DNA from: Sulfitobacter sp. DFL-14
GTDB lineage: Bacteria > Pseudomonadota > Alphaproteobacteria > Rhodobacterales > Rhodobacteraceae
Reading direction: 5' to 3'
Assembly (NCBI RefSeq): GCF_003335585.1
Contig: NZ_QBFD01000025.1
Coordinates: 151,772-215,771 of the forward strand
DNA length: 64,000 nt
Shown: piece by piece, positions 28,057 to 37,257 of the stretch
Layout: every line of letters begins with the position of its first letter
Numbering within the stretch: the first letter of the stretch is position 1
Translations under genes and position numbers: made by a program
The notes under the pieces: generated by a model
The model's input: only the letters and a program-made list of their open reading frames with translations
What the model was told of the DNA's origin: nothing
Database searches by the model: none

Positions 28057-28848
28057 TCAGGAGGCCGCAACCACCCAGGCTGCCTTGCGCTTGTCAAAGA
28101 ACGCGCCGATCCCCTCGGCGGCTTCCTCGGTCTCCCAGCGGGCAGCAAGTGCTGCGATGGACATCTCCACCGCCTCCTGCGTGGCAGCACCGCCCAGGTC
28201 CAGCGCCAGCGCCTTGGCCGCCGCCACGGCCCCCGGCGCGCAGGAGAGGTAAGGTGCCACCTCACGCTCCACCGCCGCGTCAAGGTCACCGGCGGGCACC
28301 ACGCGGGCCAGCAGGCCCAGCGATACCGCCTCTGCCGCGTCGAACAGCCGGGCAGACATGAAGACCCGCCGCGCCATCCCCTCGCCCATGCGGGCAATCA
28401 CATAGGGTCCGATGGTGGCCGGGATAATCCCCAGCCGTGTTTCGGTGAAGCCCATGCGCAGGCTGTCCACCCCGATGGCCACGTCACAGACGCTGGCCAT
28501 GCCGACCCCGCCGCCAAAGGCATTGCCCTGCACCCGCCCGATCAACGGTTTGGGCAGTCGGTTCAGCGCGCCCAGCATATCCGCCAGCTTGCGCGCTTCC
28601 GCCGAACGGGTCGCGGCATCCATGTCGCGCTGGTCGCGCATCCAGCCCAGATCGCCCCCCGCGCAAAAGGAGGCCCCCGCCCCGGTCAGCACCACCACGC
28701 GCACCGCGTCATCCGCCCCCAGCTGTGCCGCCGCCGCGGTCAGGTCCGCCAGCATCTGCGCCGACATGGCGTTGTGCTTGTCAGCGCGGTTCAGGGTCAA
28801 TGTCGCCACCCCCCGCGCATCGGTGTCGATCGTTACGGTCTCAAACAT
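28057..28848 (-). CDS. liuC: Methylglutaconyl-CoA hydratase (crotonase family)
   Basis: Hydrates 3-methylglutaconyl-CoA to HMG-CoA in leucine breakdown. 263 aa. Crotonase oxyanion-hole segments are ASFCAGGDLGWMR near residue 60-72 and QGNAFGGGVGMASVCDVAIG near 105-124. The acidic residue in FTETRLGIIPATIGPYV corresponds to the catalytic Glu. The assignment to this step rests on the flanking HMG-CoA lyase and methylcrotonyl-CoA carboxylase genes; by sequence alone it is only an enoyl-CoA hydratase. It is the last gene of the liu cluster. Confidence 0.88.
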   Translation of the reverse strand: MFETVTIDTDARGVATLTLNRADKHNAMSAQMLADLTAAAAQLGADDAVRVVVLTGAGASFCAGGDLGWMRDQRDMDAATRSAEARKLADMLGALNRLPKPLIGRVQGNAFGGGVGMASVCDVAIGVDSLRMGFTETRLGIIPATIGPYVIARMGEGMARRVFMSARLFDAAEAVSLGLLARVVPAGDLDAAVEREVAPYLSCAPGAVAAAKALALDLGGAATQEAVEMSIAALAARWETEEAAEGIGAFFDKRKAAWVVAAS

Positions 28849-28926
28849 CTTTCACTCCTGTTGACCTGGCGGTTCCTGCGCCCGCGCCTGCCCCCGCCAT
28901 GAACGGGCCGGACGGGCGGCAGATGC

Positions 28927-29778
28927 TCAGCGCATCGCCTGCGCCATAGCCGCAGCCTCCTGCACGATGGCCTGGTCGATCCCGGTCTTGTAACCCAGCG
29001 CCAGCAGATGCGCATTCACCGCCTCCGTGGCCACATTCCCGGCCGAACCGGGGGCGTAGGGACAGCCGCCCAAGCCCCCCACAGCGGCGTCAAAGACCCG
29101 CAGACCCAGCGACAGAGACGTGTCGATATTGGCCATCGCGCGGCCATTGGTGTCATGGTAATGCCCCGCAAGCCGCCCCACGGGCACCACATCGCGCACC
29201 GCAAGCAGCATCCGAGCGATACTGTCGGGCCTGCCCGCACCGATGGTGTCGCCCAGTGAAATCTCATAGCACCCCATCGAGAACAGGCGATCCGCCAGCG
29301 CCGCCACCGCCCCCGGTGCCACCGCCCCGTCATAGGGGCATTCCACCACGCAGGAGATATAACCCCGGACGGGCACGTCCCGATGGCGCGCATCCTCCAG
29401 AATGGGGGCGAAGCGTTCGATCGATTCCGCCACCGAGGCATTGATGTTCTTGCGGCTGAACCCTTCGGAGGCCGAGGCAAAGATCGCCACCTCGTCCACA
29501 CCTGCCGCCAGCGCATCCTCATAGCCGCGCATGTTCGGCGTCAGCGCGGCATAGCGCACCCCGTCGCGGCGGCTGATCCCTGCCATCACCTCGCCCGAGC
29601 CGGCCATCTGCGGCACCCATTTGGGCGACACGAAGGAGGCGCATTCGATGCGCCCGAAGCCCGCGCCCGACAGCCGGTCAATCAGCGCGATCTTTTCCGT
29701 CACCGGTATCTCGCGCGCCTCGTTCTGCAACCCGTCGCGGGGGCCGACTTCAAAGATCTCACAAGGTCCAAGGCTCAT
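28927..29778 (-). CDS. liuE: Hydroxymethylglutaryl-CoA lyase
   Basis: Cleaves HMG-CoA to acetoacetate and acetyl-CoA, the final step of leucine degradation. 283 aa TIM-barrel protein of the HMGL-like family. Signatures are EVGPRDGLQNE near residue 10-20, the metal-binding HYHDTNGRAMAN near 200 and the G-loop GGLGGCPYAPGSAGN with the catalytic Cys near 237. It lies 78 bp before liuC and 47 bp after the GST gene. Confidence 0.95.
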   Translation of the reverse strand: MSLGPCEIFEVGPRDGLQNEAREIPVTEKIALIDRLSGAGFGRIECASFVSPKWVPQMAGSGEVMAGISRRDGVRYAALTPNMRGYEDALAAGVDEVAIFASASEGFSRKNINASVAESIERFAPILEDARHRDVPVRGYISCVVECPYDGAVAPGAVAALADRLFSMGCYEISLGDTIGAGRPDSIARMLLAVRDVVPVGRLAGHYHDTNGRAMANIDTSLSLGLRVFDAAVGGLGGCPYAPGSAGNVATEAVNAHLLALGYKTGIDQAIVQEAAAMAQAMR

Positions 29779-29825
29779 ATCGTCCCCTTTCAGGTGTTGT
29801 CAGGCACGAACGGGTGCCAACCGGG

Positions 29826-30491
29826 TCATTCAATCGGCCAGGGCGGATAAAAGTCCTTTTCATAGATACCCTCCCCCTGCGGCAGGCTTTCGGCGAAACT
29901 CTCGCGCTCGGTGATACGCTCGTACCATTCCGCCACCGCCGGATGCGCATCCAGCCTGGCAAAATACTGCGACATGTACACCGCCTGCCCTACGGAAATA
30001 TCCACCGCCGAGAAGCCGCTGGTCAACAGATAGTCGCGGTTCTCGACCGGCGTCGACAGCCGCGCCTCCAGCGCATCATAGCATTTGCCGATCCGCGCCG
30101 CCTCCAGCTTCATCACGATGGGGCTGCGCATGTGGTCCTCGCGCAGGGCGATGTGCTGCTGGGTCAGGGCCGCCGTATGCTGGCTGATTGTCTCGGCGAA
30201 ATGCAGCCAGACCAGCCAGGCCATGCGGTCCGGCACGCCGGGCATACGGCCCAGCCGCTCCGGGCTGAACCTTTCGCACAGGTATTCGGTGATGGCACCG
30301 GTCTCGAACATCCGCTCGCCGTCGATCTCCAGGGCCGGCACGCGGCCCGCAGGCGACAGGGACAGATAGGCCGGATCGCGCAGCGAGCGGTCAAAGGCAT
30401 AGGTGCGGACCTGATATTCCACATCCATTTCGTTGAGCAGCCAGAGCGTGCGCATCGACCGCGTCTGCGGACAGTGATGCAATGTAATCAT
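29826..30491 (-). CDS. Glutathione S-transferase family protein
   Basis: 221 aa from the ATG at 30491 (MITLHHCPQTRSMR); the open frame upstream is not GST-like. The N-terminal thioredoxin-fold domain has the glutathione-site SPAGRVPALEIDGERMFETGAITEYL block (about 45-71). An all-helical C-terminal domain follows. The SxxMR near residue 12 may supply the catalytic serine. The ending YEKDFYPPWPIE is characteristic of a Rhodobacteraceae GST subgroup. Its reason for being inside the liu cluster is unknown; it may handle reactive enoyl-CoA-derived electrophiles (inference). Confidence 0.88.
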   Translation of the reverse strand: MITLHHCPQTRSMRTLWLLNEMDVEYQVRTYAFDRSLRDPAYLSLSPAGRVPALEIDGERMFETGAITEYLCERFSPERLGRMPGVPDRMAWLVWLHFAETISQHTAALTQQHIALREDHMRSPIVMKLEAARIGKCYDALEARLSTPVENRDYLLTSGFSAVDISVGQAVYMSQYFARLDAHPAVAEWYERITERESFAESLPQGEGIYEKDFYPPWPIE

Positions 30492-30510
30492 CGGGGAAAC
30501 CTCGTCATAA

Positions 30511-30789
30511 TCATCTACCTGCCAACATGACATGGGGCGTTTTGCCGGGGGTCAAGCGGCCCGGCAGCGGCCTTCCGGCCTGCCGCGCCACCTCATGCCC
30601 CGCAAATGTGCAAAAGGCGCGCAACGCCATGTGGCACCGGCCCCGCCCCGACATCCGCAGCACCGCAATATGCCACATCATCAACAGGATCGCCGCCAGG
30701 ATCGGCGGCTCATCCCCCGGGACATAAGCGATAATCCCGGCAGCTGCCAGTGCGGCTGGCACCAGGTGATGCCACGCCCGCCCATTCAC
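30511..30789 (-). CDS. Small membrane protein overlapping liuD end
   Basis: 92 aa. The ATG at 30789 overlaps the stop of the carboxylase alpha gene (ATGA). Two hydrophobic helices (LVPAALAAAGIIAYVPG and PILAAILLMMWHIAVLRMSG) precede a basic, Cys/Gly/Arg-rich tail. No family recognised. The overlap supports translation, but the C-terminal half looks less protein-like, so the real product may be shorter or the ORF spurious. Confidence 0.45.
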   Translation of the reverse strand: MNGRAWHHLVPAALAAAGIIAYVPGDEPPILAAILLMMWHIAVLRMSGRGRCHMALRAFCTFAGHEVARQAGRPLPGRLTPGKTPHVMLAGR

Positions 30790-32732
30790 GCGGCAGCTTC
30801 CGGCTCGGCCTCCAGCCGGACCAGCGCGGCCCCGGCCTCCACCTGATCGCCTTCGGCGGCCAGCACCTCGGCCACCACGCCGTCGCGCGCGGCCAGCAGG
30901 CTGTGCTCCATCTTCATCGCCTCCAGCACCGCGAGCCGGTCGCCCGCAGTGACCTTCTGGCCCACCTTCGCATCGACCAGCCGCACCATGCCGGGCATCG
31001 GTGCCTCGATGAGGTTGCCGTCGCCGGATTTGCCCGCCGCCCGTGCCAGCGGGTCGATCACGTCAAACCCCATGCCATAGCCGTCAAAGACCGTCACCAC
31101 CGACCCGGCCACGGCAACCGACGGGGCCATGTGCCCGTCCAGATACCAGCGCCCCGCCCTGCGCTCGGCGCTGAGCTCGGTCTCGCCCACCGACCAGGAC
31201 TGCCGGTCAGGCGAAAGCACCCGGACCTTGAGCAAAGTTTCCTCCCCCCCATGCGCCAGCATCACCTGCCGCCGGAGCGGTCGCCACAGGGTAAACCCCG
31301 TCTCCGGCTGCGGTGCCATCAGTCCCAGCGCCGCCATGCCCGCCAGGGCCATGTGCCAGGGTGCCACCCCGGGGGCTTCGGTCAGGGCCGCGATGTCGCG
31401 TGCGATCAACCCGGTGTCGACGTCGCCTGCGGCAAATCCCGCATGGCCCGCCAGCGCCCCCAGAAAGGCCAGGTTGGTCACGGTGCCCGCCACCTCGCAG
31501 CCCGCCAGCGCCGCGCGCAGCCGCGCCAGCGCCACGTCCCGGGTGGGGCCATGCACGATCACCTTGGCAATCATCGGATCGTAGAACGGGCTGATGGTGT
31601 CGCCCGCCCGCACGCCGCTGTCGGCACGGGTCTGATCGGTGAACTGCAGATGCGTCAGCGTGCCCGTCGCAGGCAGAAAGCCTTTCGGCACATCCTCGGC
31701 GTAAAGCCGCGCCTCGAAGGCATGGCCGTTGATCGTCAAGGCCTCCTGCCCCATGGGCAGGCTTTCGCCCGCCGCCACGCGCAGCTGCCATTCTACCAGA
31801 TCAACGCCGGTGATCGCCTCGGTTACGGGATGTTCCACCTGCAGGCGCGTGTTCATCTCCATGAAAAAGAACCCTTCCGCGCGCAGCCCCTCCGAGCCGT
31901 CGACGATGAATTCCACCGTCCCCGCCCCGGCATAGCCGATGGCCTCGGCCGCCCGCACCGCCGCCGCGCCCATCGCGGCGCGCATCTCTTCACTCATGCC
32001 CGGTGCCGGGGCTTCCTCGATCACCTTCTGATGGCGGCGCTGCAGCGAACAATCGCGTTCGAAAAGATGGACGGCCTTGCTGCCGTCACCAAAGACCTGC
32101 ACCTCGATATGGCGCGGCTTGGTCACGAACTTTTCGACCAGCACGTCGGAATTGCCAAAGGCGGTCTTCGCCTCGGAGCGGGCCGAGTCCAACGCGGCCT
32201 GAAAACCCGATGCCGCATCGACCTGCCGCATCCCCTTGCCGCCGCCGCCTGCCACGGCCTTGATCAGCACCGGATAGCCGATCTTCTCCGCCTCCGCCGC
32301 CAGCAACGCATCGTCCTGATCCGCGCCGTGATACCCCGGCACCACCGGCACGCCGGCCTCGACCATCAGCGCCTTGGCGGCATCCTTCAGACCCATCGCC
32401 CGAATGGCCCGGGCCGAAGGGCCGATGAACACAAGTCCGGCCTTTTCCACCGCATCAACGAAATCGGGGTTTTCGGACAGAAAACCATAACCGGGGTGGA
32501 TCGCCTGCGCGCCGCTGTCCAGCGCCGCCTGGATGATCACATCACCGCGCAGATAACTCTCCGCCGGGGCCGAGCCACCGATATGCACGGCCACATCCGC
32601 CATGGCGACATGTTTTGCACCTGCATCCGCATCGGAATAGACCGCGACACAGCGCACCCCCATGCCCTGCGCCGTCTCCATCACCCGGCAGGCGATCTCG
32701 CCTCGGTTCGCAATCAGGATCGTGTCAAACAT
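30786..32732 (-). CDS. liuD: Methylcrotonyl-CoA carboxylase, biotin-containing alpha subunit
   Basis: Carboxylates biotin for transfer to 3-methylcrotonyl-CoA. 648 aa. The biotin carboxylase domain occupies about 1-450 (IANRGEIACRV, AGGGGKGMR, ERDCSLQRRHQKVIEEAPAP, EMNTRLQVEHPVTE). A linker domain and a C-terminal biotinyl domain follow, with EAMKMEHS and the biotinylated Lys at about 607. It should be modified by the BirA encoded at 4174-4905. It follows liuB after a 153-bp gap holding a GC-rich repeat element, and has a good GGAGAGG ribosome site. Confidence 0.95.
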   Translation of the reverse strand: MFDTILIANRGEIACRVMETAQGMGVRCVAVYSDADAGAKHVAMADVAVHIGGSAPAESYLRGDVIIQAALDSGAQAIHPGYGFLSENPDFVDAVEKAGLVFIGPSARAIRAMGLKDAAKALMVEAGVPVVPGYHGADQDDALLAAEAEKIGYPVLIKAVAGGGGKGMRQVDAASGFQAALDSARSEAKTAFGNSDVLVEKFVTKPRHIEVQVFGDGSKAVHLFERDCSLQRRHQKVIEEAPAPGMSEEMRAAMGAAAVRAAEAIGYAGAGTVEFIVDGSEGLRAEGFFFMEMNTRLQVEHPVTEAITGVDLVEWQLRVAAGESLPMGQEALTINGHAFEARLYAEDVPKGFLPATGTLTHLQFTDQTRADSGVRAGDTISPFYDPMIAKVIVHGPTRDVALARLRAALAGCEVAGTVTNLAFLGALAGHAGFAAGDVDTGLIARDIAALTEAPGVAPWHMALAGMAALGLMAPQPETGFTLWRPLRRQVMLAHGGEETLLKVRVLSPDRQSWSVGETELSAERRAGRWYLDGHMAPSVAVAGSVVTVFDGYGMGFDVIDPLARAAGKSGDGNLIEAPMPGMVRLVDAKVGQKVTAGDRLAVLEAMKMEHSLLAARDGVVAEVLAAEGDQVEAGAALVRLEAEPEAAA

Positions 32733-32770
32733 CGCGCATCCTCTCCAGTTGATCTCTACTCATCATTTCT

Positions 32771-32826
32771 TTTTGGCCCCAAATATTCCCGGGGGAGCAG
32801 CCGCAGGCTGCGGGGGCAGCGCCCCC
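32771..32826. repeat. GC-rich double-hairpin intergenic element
   Basis: Two adjacent perfect stems lie between liuB and liuD: GCAGCC-GCA-GGCTGC (32797-32811) and GGGGGC-AGC-GCCCCC (32812-32826). They are flanked by CCCGGGGG and a run reading, on the minus strand, GGGAATATTTGGGGCC then AAAAAGAA. I remember very similar sequences scattered between genes in many Rhodobacteraceae genomes; that is recollection, not a search. The 153-bp gap 32733-32885 otherwise contains only the liuD ribosome site. Confidence 0.6.
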
Positions 32827-32885
32827 TGTGCGCAGGCGGTGCATGAACAGGGCACGGCCCCTGACCGGCAATGCGCAATCCATCC

Positions 32886-34490
32886 TCACATCCGGAACAC
32901 GCCAAAGCGTGTCGGCTCGATCGGCGCGTTCAGGCTGGCCGACAGGCTCAGGAACAGCACGTCCCGGCTCTTGCGCGGGTCGATGATGCCATCGTCCCAC
33001 AGCCGCGCGGAAGCATAGAGCGGATGGCTCTGTTCCTCGAACATGTCGATGGTGGGCTGCTTGAAGGCGGCCTCTTCCTCCTCGGTCCAGGTCTCGCCTG
33101 CCCGCTCCATCGCGTCGCGTTTCACGGTGGCCAGCACCCCCGCCGCCTGCGGCCCGCCCATGACCGAGATCCGGCTGTTGGGCCAGGTCCACAGGAACCG
33201 CGGCCGATAGGCCCGCCCCGACATGCCGTAATTGCCGGCACCGAAGGAGCCGCCGACCAGCATGGTGATCTTGGGCACATTGGTGGTGGCCACCGCCGTG
33301 ACCATCTTGGCCCCGTGGCGCGCGATGCCTTCGTTTTCGTATTTGCGGCCCACCATGAAGCCGGTGATGTTCTGCAGGAAGACCAGCGGGATATTGCGCT
33401 GGCTGCACAATTCGATGAAATGCGCCCCCTTCTGGGCCGCTTCCGAGAACAACACCCCGTTGTTGGCCACGATCCCGATGGGACAGCCCTTGAGATGGGC
33501 AAACCCGGTCACCAGAGTCTCGCCGAAGCGGGATTTGAATTCATCAAAGCGGCTGCCATCCACCAGCCGGGCAATCACTTCGCGGATGTCATAGGGGGTG
33601 CGCAGATCGGCAGGCACCACACCCAGCAGTTCCGCCGGGTCATAGGCGGGCTCCTCCGGGCTTTCCCATTGAACGGTCGCAGGCCGGGTCCGGTTGAGCT
33701 GTGCAACCGCGCGGCGCGCAAGGCTCAGCGCATGGGCGTCGTCCTCTGCCAGGTAGTCGGCCACACCGGACAGGCGCGTATGCACATCGCCGCCGCCCAG
33801 ATCCTCGGCGCTGACCACTTCGCCCGTCGCCGCCTTGACCAGCGGTGGCCCGGCCAGAAAGATGGTGCCCTGTTCCTTGACGATGATGGTCACATCCGAC
33901 ATCGCGGGCACATAGGCCCCGCCTGCGGTGCAGGACCCCATCACCACGGCAATCTGCGGTATCCCCTTGGCCGACATCCGCGCCTGATTGTAGAAGATCG
34001 CGCCGAAATGGTCCCGGTCCGGAAAGACCTCGTCCTGGTTCGGCAGGTTCGCGCCGCCACTGTCCACAAGATAGACACAAGGCAGATGGTTCGCCTCGGC
34101 GATTTCCTGTGCGCGCAGGTGCTTCTTGACCGTCATCGGGTAATAGGTGCCGCCCTTCACCGTGGCGTCGTTGCACACCACCATGACCTCATGGCCCTGC
34201 ACCCGGCCAATGCCCGCGATGACGCCGGCACAGGGGGCCGCGCCATCGTAAAGCCCATGTGCCGCCGTCGCCCCGATTTCGAGGAAGGGTGATCCGGGGT
34301 CCAGCAGGTTGGCCACCCGTTCCCTGGGCAGCATCTTGCCCCGGCTGGCATGGCGCGCGCGCGACTTCTCGCCGCCGCCAAGGGCCGCCGCCTCCGCCGC
34401 GGCCGCGACGGGTTCCAGCGCCTTGAGATGGGCGGCTTCATTGGCCTTGAAGGCTTCGGAAGACGGCAGAGCCTGAGATAACAGTTTCAC
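32886..34490 (-). CDS. liuB: Methylcrotonyl-CoA carboxylase, carboxyltransferase beta subunit
   Basis: Transfers carboxyl from biotin to 3-methylcrotonyl-CoA. 534 aa with the two crotonase-like carboxyltransferase domains: [19 protein letters not shown] and [16 protein letters not shown] in the N-half; [31 protein letters not shown] and [16 protein letters not shown] in the C-half. Length fits MCCB (about 535). It follows the LprI-like gene by 1 bp. Domain signatures also fit geranyl- or propionyl-CoA carboxylase, but the neighbouring ivd, liuC and liuE settle the pathway. Confidence 0.95.
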   Translation of the reverse strand: MKLLSQALPSSEAFKANEAAHLKALEPVAAAAEAAALGGGEKSRARHASRGKMLPRERVANLLDPGSPFLEIGATAAHGLYDGAAPCAGVIAGIGRVQGHEVMVVCNDATVKGGTYYPMTVKKHLRAQEIAEANHLPCVYLVDSGGANLPNQDEVFPDRDHFGAIFYNQARMSAKGIPQIAVVMGSCTAGGAYVPAMSDVTIIVKEQGTIFLAGPPLVKAATGEVVSAEDLGGGDVHTRLSGVADYLAEDDAHALSLARRAVAQLNRTRPATVQWESPEEPAYDPAELLGVVPADLRTPYDIREVIARLVDGSRFDEFKSRFGETLVTGFAHLKGCPIGIVANNGVLFSEAAQKGAHFIELCSQRNIPLVFLQNITGFMVGRKYENEGIARHGAKMVTAVATTNVPKITMLVGGSFGAGNYGMSGRAYRPRFLWTWPNSRISVMGGPQAAGVLATVKRDAMERAGETWTEEEEAAFKQPTIDMFEEQSHPLYASARLWDDGIIDPRKSRDVLFLSLSASLNAPIEPTRFGVFRM

Positions 34491-34491
34491 A

Positions 34492-34956
34492 TCAATTTCC
34501 CTTCATGTCGCGCAGCTCCAGCGAGCGCCGGGCTGTCATCACCAGCATGCAATTGGCATGGACGACGCTGCGGATCGAACCGTCCTGCCAGCGCGCGTAA
34601 TCCAGTGCGCATTCCGCATCGCGAAAGGCGATCCAGGCCCGTTGCGCCGTCAGCAGATGGTCCTTGAGCGCCGGGTCCTGCGCGCTCAGCGCCGCGCGGG
34701 TGCTCTGGTATTGTTCGTTCAGGATCGCATCCCAGACCGCTGTTTCCGCCTGGATGCACTGGGTCATCCCCATGGTGGTGTCAAAGCCCTGATCCTGGCA
34801 GTTGTTCGATGCGGCCCCCAGGCAATCGGGCGAGATCTCTCCGATCGGGGTCTGCGCGAAACAGGCCCGGACCGTGCCACTGTCGACCTGTTGCGCCCAG
34901 GCGCCACCGGACCAGAGCCCGGCCCAGAACATTGCCATGATAACCATCCGTCTCAT
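34492..34956 (-). CDS. LprI-like (DUF1311) exported protein
   Basis: 154 aa: signal peptide ([21 protein letters not shown]), then several Cys ([40 protein letters not shown]). The pattern [19 protein letters not shown] with [17 protein letters not shown] is the lysozyme-inhibitor LprI N-terminal domain. Mycobacterial LprI inhibits lysozyme; in proteobacteria the role is mostly unknown. The ATG overlaps the stop of the acyl-CoA synthetase gene (ATGA) and the stop is 1 bp before liuB, so this periplasmic protein is embedded in a catabolic operon. Confidence 0.85.
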   Translation of the reverse strand: MRRMVIMAMFWAGLWSGGAWAQQVDSGTVRACFAQTPIGEISPDCLGAASNNCQDQGFDTTMGMTQCIQAETAVWDAILNEQYQSTRAALSAQDPALKDHLLTAQRAWIAFRDAECALDYARWQDGSIRSVVHANCMLVMTARRSLELRDMKGN

Positions 34957-36479
34957 TGCCGGGTCTCCTCTGTCGCCATCTGTTTGAGCATGCGTCGGAT
35001 CACCTTGCCGGTGACTGTCATCGGCAGTTCCTCAAGAAAGGTGATTTCCCTTGGGTATGAATAGCTTGCAAGCCGTTCCCTGACCCAGTCCTGCAATTCG
35101 GATGCGGTCACCTCGGCCTTGTCCTTGCGCACCACATAGGCCTTCACGATCTCGGTGCGCAGCGCGTCGGGCTTGCCCACGACGCCGCAGGTGGCCACGC
35201 CCGGATGGGTCAGCAGGCAATCCTCGATCTCTGCCGGGCCGATCCGGTAGCCGGCAGAGGTGATCACATCGTCCTCACGCCCCACAAAGCGCAGGAAATC
35301 GCCCTCCCACCGGCCCCGGTCCCCCATCACCAGCCAGTCGCCGCGAAACTTCTCGGCGGTGGCTTCGGGCCGGTTCCAGTATCCCAGCATCATGGAGGCC
35401 GATCCGCGCCGCACGGCCACGTCACCCTCGCCCTCACCCTCAACCGGCTGGCCTGCATCGTCGATCACCGCCACCTCATGCCCCGGCACCGCCTTGCCAA
35501 TACAACCTGCGCGGGCGGGATAGTCCACCCCGCAGCTTGACGCGACCATATTGCATTCCGTCTGGCCGTAGAATTCGTTGATCTGAAGGCCGAATGCACC
35601 CTGCCCCCAGGCCAGCATCTCGGCCCCCAGCGGCTCGCCCCCGCTGGCGACAGAGCGCAGGCCCGGCAGCGCCCGGTCTGCTGCCCTGAGCATGCGCAGG
35701 GCCGTCGGCGGAAAGAAGACGTTGCGCACATCGCCGCGTGAGATGACATCGGCGCAGCCTTCGGGGGTGAACTTGGTCATCCGTGCGGCCACGACGGGCA
35801 CGCCCAGCGCAAGCCCCGGCATCAGTACATCGAACAGCCCGCCGATCCATGCCCAGTCGGCGGGGGTCCACAGGCAATCGCCCGGCTGACCAAGGTAATC
35901 GTGGCTGATCGCCACGCCCGGCAGATGCCCGGTCAGGACCCGGTGGCCATGCAAGGCCCCCTTGGGCGTGCCGGTGGTGCCGGAAGTATAGATCAGCACG
36001 GCAGGGTCATCGGGCGCGGTATCGGCAAAATCCACGGTTGCACCGTCAATCCCGACGTCCGCCGCAATCCAGGGTTCAGCCAGCCCGCCAAGCAGATCAG
36101 CCCCTTCCGGGTCCGTCAGCACAATCTCGCATCCCGCGTCGCCTGCGCGGGAGGCCAGGGCATCCCGTTTGAACAGCTTGAACAGCGGGACCGAGATTGC
36201 GCCGATCTTCCAGATCGCCAGATGCACCGCCGCGCACCACGGTCCCTGGCTGAGCAGCACGCCCACCCGGTCCCCCTGCGCAACACGCGCCATCAGGGCG
36301 CGCGCAAGGCCATCCGTCATCCGCGACAGTTCCCCATGGCTGACATCGCGCCGCCCCGGCCCGGTCAGATCGACGATCGCCAATGCATCAGATGGCCTTG
36401 CGAGACATTGCGCGGCCATGTTCAGCCGATCCGGCAGATCCCAGGTGCCATCCGCATGCAGCCCTTGCAGATCACTCAT
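34953..36479 (-). CDS. AMP-dependent acyl-CoA synthetase
   Basis: ANL-superfamily ligase, 508 aa from the ATG at 36479 (MSDLQGLHADG). The phosphate loop YTSGTTGTPKG is near residue 155-165. The adenine-site NEFYGQTE motif and SGGEPLGAEM follow. The hinge and C-domain are GREDDVITSAGYRIGP and the catalytic lysine is in MTVTGKVIRR near the end. The family activates short-chain or aromatic acids. Placement in the liu cluster suggests activation of isovalerate, 3-methylcrotonate or acetoacetate; which one is not visible from the sequence. Confidence 0.88.
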   Translation of the reverse strand: MSDLQGLHADGTWDLPDRLNMAAQCLARPSDALAIVDLTGPGRRDVSHGELSRMTDGLARALMARVAQGDRVGVLLSQGPWCAAVHLAIWKIGAISVPLFKLFKRDALASRAGDAGCEIVLTDPEGADLLGGLAEPWIAADVGIDGATVDFADTAPDDPAVLIYTSGTTGTPKGALHGHRVLTGHLPGVAISHDYLGQPGDCLWTPADWAWIGGLFDVLMPGLALGVPVVAARMTKFTPEGCADVISRGDVRNVFFPPTALRMLRAADRALPGLRSVASGGEPLGAEMLAWGQGAFGLQINEFYGQTECNMVASSCGVDYPARAGCIGKAVPGHEVAVIDDAGQPVEGEGEGDVAVRRGSASMMLGYWNRPEATAEKFRGDWLVMGDRGRWEGDFLRFVGREDDVITSAGYRIGPAEIEDCLLTHPGVATCGVVGKPDALRTEIVKAYVVRKDKAEVTASELQDWVRERLASYSYPREITFLEELPMTVTGKVIRRMLKQMATEETRQ

Positions 36480-36542
36480 CTGCGATGCTCCGGCACTGGA
36501 GATTCGGCAAGGCCCCAATCGTTCTGTGGCAGATCGCTGAGG

Positions 36543-36944
36543 TCAGTCATTTCCCAACTCCTTTTGAAGTTGTCCAAGCTCCCGATCCAGGAAGAAGGAT
36601 GTGATCGAGCGGATGATCACCAGCAAAAGCAGGAATATCAGGTCGGTAAACCGCAGGCTCAGCGCGGTGTGGATCACGTCGGAGACGATGAACAGCTCCA
36701 GACCGGCCAGGATATAACGCCCCAGTTCAACCCGTTCACGGTTGGTGCGGCGCACCCGGTCGACACCGCGGCGCGCGATCTCTGCCTGGGTCACCCCCAG
36801 GATGAAGCGCGCGGCACCGACCAACAGCAGCGCGATGGCCGCCAGATCAATGAAGGTCGCGCACCATTCCAGCACCACGACAAGACCGTGGAGGTGCCCA
36901 TGCAGAACTCCACCTTCTGCCTTGAGGTCGATCAGGCTGTCCAT
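36543..36944 (-). CDS. DUF1622 membrane protein
   Basis: 133 aa, three hydrophobic helices (VVVLEWCATFIDLAAIALLLVG, YILAGLELFIVSDVIHTAL, DLIFLLLLVIIRSITSFFL) with a basic loop between the first two (RRGVDRVRRTNRERVELG). The LGRYILAGLELFIVSDVIHT block is what I know from DUF1622. Function unknown. It lies between a small membrane protein gene and the acyl-CoA synthetase gene, with ordinary 25-65 bp gaps. Confidence 0.8.
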   Translation of the reverse strand: MDSLIDLKAEGGVLHGHLHGLVVVLEWCATFIDLAAIALLLVGAARFILGVTQAEIARRGVDRVRRTNRERVELGRYILAGLELFIVSDVIHTALSLRFTDLIFLLLLVIIRSITSFFLDRELGQLQKELGND

Positions 36945-36969
36945 TTCGGTCGCTCCCGTGATACGCCCG

Positions 36970-37254
36970 TCATGCTTCGGGCCCTTCTGGCAGGGTGATC
37001 AGCCGCCCCGCGCGGTCCACGGGATAGATCGCCACATCCCCGCAATGCACCTCGATCCAGACCTGCGCACTGCGGCCCGGCACGGCAACACAATCGGACT
37101 TTTGCCCGCCGTGGTCGGTCACATATCGTGCGGCAAAATGGTCGATCACATCCGTCTCCGTCATATGCGCGGCGATCCAGCCCTGCCGGAACAGCAGCAG
37201 CCCCGCCAACAGGGTCAGCACCGCCAGAGGTGTCCACCACAGCCAGCGCGGCAT
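36970..37254 (-). CDS. Small membrane-anchored protein of unknown function
   Basis: 94 aa. An N-terminal hydrophobic anchor (WWTPLAVLTLLAGLLLF) precedes a compact periplasmic domain with two Cys (KSDCVAVPG and EVHCGDVAIYPVD), likely a disulfide. It starts 3 bp after the isovaleryl-CoA dehydrogenase stop and so belongs to the operon. No family recognised. Confidence 0.65.
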   Translation of the reverse strand: MPRWLWWTPLAVLTLLAGLLLFRQGWIAAHMTETDVIDHFAARYVTDHGGQKSDCVAVPGRSAQVWIEVHCGDVAIYPVDRAGRLITLPEGPEA

Positions 37255-37257
37255 CGC

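Noticed and set aside
30750..32846. 698-codon plus-strand open frame opposite liuD
   Set aside because: Shadow of the biotin carboxylase gene; His/Arg-rich, no recognisable domain or ribosome site.
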